From Methanosarcina sp. (GTDB lineage: Archaea; Halobacteriota; Methanosarcinia; Methanosarcinales; Methanosarcinaceae), in the NCBI GenBank assembly GCA_013331265.1, contig DUGS01000060.1, positions 1 to 7,925 on the forward strand: a DNA stretch of 7,925 nt, given 5' to 3'. Below, piece after piece: positions 6,839 to 7,925 of the stretch. The translations under genes were made by a program, and so were the position numbers. Within the stretch, counting starts at the first letter, position 1. The number at the start of each line of letters is the position of its first letter. The notes beneath the pieces were generated by a model that was not told where the DNA came from, made no database searches, and was given only the letters and a program-made list of their open reading frames with translations.

Positions 6839-7243
6839 TCATCTCGACTCTTTTTCCGAAAGCTTTTCGACTTTTTCCGATAGCTCTTTCACCATCTTCC
6901 GCATTTCGGCAAGCTCGTCCTGCACCTCAAGTATCCTGTCATACATTGGGCTCCGGTTGTCCTTAACTGCCTGTTCCTGAGAAAAACGCTGTTTGCTCGG
7001 CAGGACATAAACGTAAACAAACCACATAGAAACAAAGCCTATGATACTCAACCCCACAAAAAAGAGGAAATAGTTCGGAAAAACTGTCCTGATGTACGAA
7101 TCTCCTTCACTGTAATATTGCAGCCTGGAAATCATCAGGAAATTAAGGATCGAAAACAGAAACATCGCCTCCCCCACAAGGGTAAGCAGACCTCCGACAC
7201 GAGTGGACATTTTCCTCTGTTTTGGGATAAGTTTTTCAAACAC
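6839..7243 (-). CDS. Small membrane protein with two helices and a C-terminal coiled coil, function unknown
   Basis: I do not recognise a named family. Counted from the chosen GTG start the protein has 134 residues: a short basic N-terminus (KLIPKQRK), a first membrane helix near 17-39, a polar loop with several Tyr, a second helix near 57-81, and a charged heptad-like tail near 99-132 (ILEVQDELAEMRKMVKELS), probably a coiled coil. Both termini should face the same side, most simply the cytoplasm by the positive-inside rule. The frame opens farther up to TTG 7264, but that codon has no ribosome binding site and lies at about the predicted transcription start. GTG 7243 has a perfect AGGTGA 5 nt upstream, so I prefer it. 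The stop is TGA. The coiled-coil tail suggests oligomerization or an adaptor role, which is inference only. Confidence 0.8.
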   Translation of the reverse strand: MFEKLIPKQRKMSTRVGGLLTLVGEAMFLFSILNFLMISRLQYYSEGDSYIRTVFPNYFLFFVGLSIIGFVSMWFVYVYVLPSKQRFSQEQAVKDNRSPMYDRILEVQDELAEMRKMVKELSEKVEKLSEKESR

Positions 7244-7248
7244 TTTGG

Positions 7249-7254
7249 TCACCT
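7249..7254 (-). promoter_or_regulatory. Ribosome binding site deciding the GTG start at 7243
   Basis: AGGTGA on the minus strand matches the archaeal 16S rRNA 3' tail and is 5 nt from GTG 7243. It lies inside the longer TTG-initiated frame, which has no such site. Confidence 0.65.
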
Positions 7255-7280
7255 TTGGAATCAAAAATAGGAGATAGAAG

Positions 7281-7294
7281 TTTAGATATAAAAA
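7281..7294 (-). promoter_or_regulatory. TATA box of the small membrane protein gene
   Basis: The minus strand reads TTTTTATATCTAAA, close to the methanogen TATA consensus. Transcription would start near 7263, giving a leader of about 20 nt that contains the AGGTGA site. Confidence 0.5.
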
Positions 7295-7562
7295 ATTATG
7301 ACTATCAAAGAATATAAAATATTGCAGGACATAGCTTATTAATTATTCCTGGCATCCAGATCAGGAAGCCTGCTCTAAGATAAAATCGAAGATTTCCGGC
7401 CTGGATTGTAAAAGTCTGATATGCAAAATAACCCATGACTTCAAAAGATAAAATGACAGGGGAAAGAAAAAATAATGTAGAAGAAAAATCCCCTTTCCAG
7501 ACTTATTTAGAAACAAAACTGTAAGAAGACCTCGATTCCGCCTCTCACAAATCTTGCTTCTC
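7295..7562. other. Intergenic region without recognised genes
   Basis: No long or protein-like frame is seen on either strand. An AGGGGA/TCCCCT inverted repeat with a long A-rich loop lies around 7456-7496 and is too weak to name. The right end flanks the IS200/IS605-like element and would be its target-side sequence. Confidence 0.5.
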
Positions 7563-7730
7563 GTGAACTACCATTCAGCTAAAGACTGAGTGGCTTCCTG
7601 AGTCATCCTTCCGCCTAATGGCAGCAAGTCATACAGGCTCTAGCCCCTCGTTCCGAAGGTGAAATAGAATATGAGCATGAGATCATACTTGAGATGCTTT
7701 TACGCTTCCGGTTTTCTCCGGCTTAATGTT
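7563..7730 (-). ncRNA. Possible omega-RNA-like segment at the element's right end
   Basis: In TnpB elements the guide (omega/reRNA) is transcribed from the 3' part of the element and runs through the right-end hairpin into flanking DNA, which becomes the guide. Here the same position on the minus strand holds several hairpins (CCGG-AGAAAA-CCGG near 7709-7722, GGCTAGAGCC near 7636-7645, and the end hairpin) with no coding frame. The flanking guide would begin GAGAAGCAAGATTTGT at 7562. Transcription is not shown; this is inferred from position and structure. Confidence 0.3.
7571..7593 (-). repeat. Right-end hairpin of the IS200/IS605-like element
   Basis: CCATTCAG and CTGAGTGG (plus strand) pair over 8 bp with one G-T wobble around the loop CTAAAGA. 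On the minus strand the hairpin is followed by TAGTTCAC, the usual right boundary of such elements, at 7563-7570. Confidence 0.65.
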
Positions 7731-7889
7731 CCCGATCCCTTCAGGTATAGGCTATATCCTGCTCTCCAACTCCTCAGCTTGGTTTTCGCATTTTGGTTGT
7801 GGTGACTATAGCATATATTGTACTGTTATTATAATATATGCAATTATTCAGAATCAAAAACGGGTGACTGTTTAGGTTGACGCTTATAT

Positions 7890-7912
7890 CCCCTGAGCTA
7901 AAGACTCAGGGG
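7890..7912 (-). repeat. Left-end hairpin of the IS200/IS605-like element
   Basis: CCCCTGAG and CTCAGGGG pair perfectly around the same CTAAAGA loop as the right-end hairpin. On the minus strand it is preceded by GCGTAAAA and followed by ATATAAGCG. A role as a transcription terminator for a plus-strand transcript (GGGGTTTT follows) is an alternative reading. Confidence 0.6.
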
Positions 7913-7925
7913 TTTTACGCTTCTT

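Larger units (their letters stand above)
7563..7925 (-). mobile_element. IS200/IS605 (IS1341-type) element without transposase, MITE-like, left end at or beyond window edge
   Basis: Read on the minus strand, the segment begins with GAAGCGTAAAACCCCTGAG-loop-CTCAGGGG and ends with GAAGCCACTCAG-loop-CTGAATGGTAGTTCAC. These are the subterminal hairpin and terminal sequences I associate with TnpB-encoding IS200/IS605 elements. The two hairpins have the same orientation, 8-bp stems and an identical 7-nt loop (TCTTTAG), as expected for ends recognised as single strands by a Y1 transposase. There is no tnpA or tnpB frame between them; every frame has stops within about 35 codons. It could be a non-autonomous derivative or a deleted copy. 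The outer boundary on the right is probably at or just past base 7925. Confidence 0.6.

Noticed and set aside
7456..7496. AGGGGA/TCCCCT inverted repeat with a long A-rich loop
   Set aside because: A six-base stem around a loop of nearly 30 nt is not convincing as a terminator or RNA gene, and no T-run follows.
1..7925. CRISPR arrays, tRNA or rRNA genes, riboswitches
   Set aside because: No regularly spaced repeats, no tRNA cloverleaf with a conserved T-loop and no rRNA-like sequence were seen on either strand.

Overview
The window looks like chromosomal DNA of a methanogenic archaeon, most likely a Methanosarcina. The indications are an A+T-rich composition, archaeal TATA-like promoters, AGGTGA/GGAGG ribosome binding sites, and a very long MEDS/PocR/PAS sensor kinase with a HisKA_2 core, a style of kinase typical of Methanosarcina genomes. 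This is recognition from the reading of the sequence; no database search was made.

All four convincing genes lie on the minus strand. From right to left, which is the direction of transcription, they are: a small two-helix membrane protein with a coiled-coil tail (6839-7243); a fused ThrE-type amino acid exporter (5417-6712); a COG1407-type metallophosphoesterase (4171-5028); and a giant sensor histidine kinase that starts near 3699 and runs off the left edge, so its ATPase domain is missing here. The gaps between them (126, 388 and 471 bp) are too long for a tight operon. A terminator-like hairpin follows the small membrane gene, so most of these genes are probably transcribed separately.

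The most interesting signal is at the 5' end of the kinase gene. The MEDS domain reads continuously upstream to a good start codon except for one in-frame TAG at codon 18 (3646-3648), at the position where I expect the Trp of the family motif VPWG. In Methanosarcina UAG can be decoded as pyrrolysine. A perfect 9-bp hairpin lies 19 nt after the TAG on the coding strand. The candidates are therefore a pyrrolysine-containing sensor kinase, a kinase whose expression depends on amber readthrough, or a TGG-to-TAG nonsense allele. No other amber codon interrupts the remaining 1215 codons.

The right edge (about 7563-7925) looks like a tnpB-less IS200/IS605 (IS1341-type) element on the minus strand. 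It has two end hairpins with identical 7-nt loops and 8-bp stems, a structured segment where a TnpB element would encode its omega RNA, and no transposase gene. The 5029-5416 gap holds a dense set of short repeats next to the phosphoesterase start, plus a more G+C-rich stretch that may be decayed coding DNA. The 3700-4170 gap is A+T-rich and holds only a short tandem repeat and weak promoter and terminator candidates.
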